The translations under genes were made by a program, and so were the position numbers. Below the pieces are notes generated by a model that saw only the letters and a list, made by a program, of their open reading frames with translations, did not search any database and was not told where the DNA came from. Shown here piece after piece: positions 62,203-64,000 of a stretch of 64,000 nucleotides of DNA. Where the stretch lies: positions 1,589,920 through 1,653,919 of the forward strand of contig RPFO01000648.1 in NCBI GenBank assembly GCA_009746045.1. Direction: 5' to 3'. Position 1 is the first letter of the stretch, and each line of letters opens with the position of its first letter. Source of the DNA: Mesostigma viride. Its lineage: Eukaryota; Streptophyta; Mesostigmatophyceae; Mesostigmatales; Mesostigmataceae.

Positions 62203-64000
62203 ATGGCTGTCCCTGACGAAGGAAGAATGCGCCGAAATCATCAGGCTCTTAGCCCAGGAACGCAAGCTCTTGGGGCCCAACGGGCCCATCCCCGACGCCC
62301 ACGTGGAGGCGTTCATCGCCAGGCCAGACCACCGCCTCGCTATCCTGTGCAGCTTCTTCCAGCTAACTATTCCGGACATCGTCGACAAGCTCCGCAACCG
62401 CCCAGCCCGGCGGCTGCGCAGCCGGCAGCCATGTCGGCTCCCTCCATCTGCAAGGATGATATCCAAGCAGTGCTGGAGAAGCACGTGACCTGGCCGTTGG
62501 CCGAGAAGCTGACCTCGCTACACACGACGCTCAACACGGTGGAGGCCCCGGTCTCCAATGTGGAAACCAAGGTCGCCCACAAGCTCCAACCACAGTTCAC
62601 GGCGCTGCACACCGCGGCGCCACCGCCCACACCGAGGCCATGGCCTCACAGGTCCCAAAGATAGCGGAGCAGACGGCCACCATCGCAACCCAGCCACCCC
62701 GGCAGGATGCTGGCGACCTCCCGCCCCTCTCCTGTGCGGACCTGGTGGACAGCGACCGCCTCCACCACCGACGTCATCGCTACGAAACTCCAGGAGCTTG
62801 AAGACCTTCACCAGGCACAACAATTAACGGGAGGCCACCGACCGCGCCCGCCGCGAGTGCCGGGTGGTGCTGCGTCGCTTCCCCCAGAAGCCAGGTGAGA
62901 CGTCAACCACCCTTGCCGACGAGCTCAAGGGTACCAGCTCCTTACCCTCATGGGCCTGGTAGGTGAGGTAGCCGGAACTGCGTGGGTGCCACCGCCTTCC
63001 CCACTCACGGGACAAGGCGGCTCCCCCACCAGTCCTGCTCACATTACAATTCGTTCAAGTGGCCCGCCGGAGCGGCTGTACAATTTTTCCCAGTGAGCGC
63101 GCTGCCAAGTGTACTTGTGGGCAAATTTTTAGGTGCCCCGTCACTTCGAGGTACTAAAAATTAGGCTACGGTACGAATTCAGCGAATTTCAGCGAATTTT
63201 CAGTCGAACCAAAGGAAGTGACGCCAACTACCAAAAAGTTTCCGTTACGAATTTTCAGCCCAACACTCGCGCAAAATGAAGTGACGGCAACTACCAAAAA
63301 GTTTCCGTTACGAATTTTCACTCCCACACGTTTGCACACGTTTGCACAAAAGGAAGTGACGGCAACTACCAAAAAGTTTCCGTTACGAATTTTCAGTCCC
63401 ACACTTCGCGCAAATTTTAGTAGGGGTGCACGCAAGCTACCTTTCAAAATTTTGCGCTAGTATGGAACGCATTTCATTCGTCTGGAGGAACGCTGCCCGC
63501 CAACTACCCCCGTTCAGAAAGTTCCGCCGACATTTACCCGAGATTTGGAAATCTGAACGTCCGCGCAAATTTTAGTAGGGCTGCACGCAAGCTACCTTTC
63601 AAAATTTTGCGCAAGTATGGAACGCAATTCATTCGTCCGGAGGAATGCTGCTCGTCAACTGCCCCCGTTCAGAAAGTTGCGCCGAACTTTACTTGAGATT
63701 TGGAAATCTGAACGTGCGGTTGGAGTTTCGCGGGGAAACCCAAGTTCCCAAGTAATTCACCAATGACGCGCTTCGAACACTTGTCCGCTAAAACCTAAGC
63801 AGCCGCTCCGGCTGGCCACTTAAACGAAACTTGATGCCTTCCCCTCCCGTGAGGACAAGCAGTGGTTCCTTTCTCGTCGCAAGAGGTTGCACGACCTCAC
63901 CTGGACGCTGGACGACGACCTGACCCCCGCTCAGCAGCAGCAGCGATGCGACCTGTGGCCGGAATACCTCCGCCACAAGCAAGACCCCCAGAAGCCCAAG
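62203..64000 (+). pseudogene. LINE ORF1-like protein, frameshifted and interrupted
   Basis: The segments LTKEECAEIIRLLAQERKLL (62213), AMSAPSICKDDIQAVLEKHV (about 62428), ATDRARRECRVVLRRFPQKP (about 62832) and, past about 870 bp of repeats, KQWFLSRRKRLHDLTWTLDDDLTPAQQQQR (about 63855) resemble a LINE ORF1 coiled-coil plus RRM-like/C-terminal domain. Frame changes between segments are again in the one-base-deletion direction. The gene continues past the window. It may belong to the same LINE family as the RT remnant at 61350, in tandem. Assignment is tentative. Confidence 0.5.
62960..63825. repeat. Repeat-rich insertion within the LINE ORF1-like gene
   Basis: A unit containing 'ccaaaaagtttccgttacga' occurs three times (near 63230, 63293 and 63367). 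A 155-bp unit starting cgcgcaaattttagtagg occurs twice (63407 and 63562). No gene is present. The outer boundaries of the insertion are not resolved. Confidence 0.7.

Overview
This window is a nest of mobile elements from the nuclear genome of a single-celled eukaryote, probably an alga or other protist. The host cannot be named from the sequence. I see no confident ordinary host gene, tRNA or rRNA. The basis for 'eukaryote' is the content: Ty3/gypsy, Ty1/copia and LINE retrotransposons, TIR DNA elements, a satellite array, and a Polinton-like virus (PLV).

Left flank (1-10777): the 3' part of a gag-only copia-like LTR element ends at 2278. It has inserted into a frameshifted minus-strand LINE-like gene carrying PHD, RING and C2H2 zinc-finger signatures plus reverse transcriptase (2279-5608). 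A 170-bp tandem satellite follows (5716-7310), then non-coding DNA with a small hAT-like MITE (8935-9162).

Centre (10783-61175): one Ty3/gypsy chromovirus, gypsy-1, lies on the minus strand with apparently identical 572-bp LTRs and a 5-bp target duplication, ACGTT, at its outer edges (10778-10782 and 61176-61180). It is split in pol by a ~39.6-kb PLV insertion (about 17502-57125) that has ~756-bp terminal inverted repeats. On the minus strand the PLV encodes a primase/SF2 helicase, a tyrosine recombinase, an AT-hook protein, an A32-like packaging ATPase and a coiled-coil protein. On the plus strand it encodes a very large surface/fibre-like protein, small proteins, a minor capsid (penton) protein, a major capsid protein, an Ig-like plus LamG-like adhesin and three small proteins. 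The two blocks diverge from a ~40-bp gap at 25806-25844.

The PLV was itself hit by three LTR elements, all in the fibre gene: gypsy-2 (26636-39359, same family as gypsy-1, TSD ATAGG), a short non-coding LTR element (40281-42348) and a Ty1/copia element (42644-48797, TSD ATTTT). Gypsy-2 carries in its 3' LTR a 1.9-kb TTAA-flanked DNA element (37218-39110). Without these insertions the PLV would be about 18.6 kb, a normal PLV size. The order of events is gypsy-1, then PLV, then gypsy-2, then the TTAA element. Because both gypsy copies have near-identical LTRs, the virus integration is bracketed as recent.

Right flank (61181-64000): remnants of a plus-strand LINE (RT C-terminus, then an ORF1-like region) with local repeats.

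Many otherwise good genes are broken by single-base, mostly one-base-deletion, changes, often in homopolymer runs and in elements that look young. Some of these may be consensus errors rather than decay.
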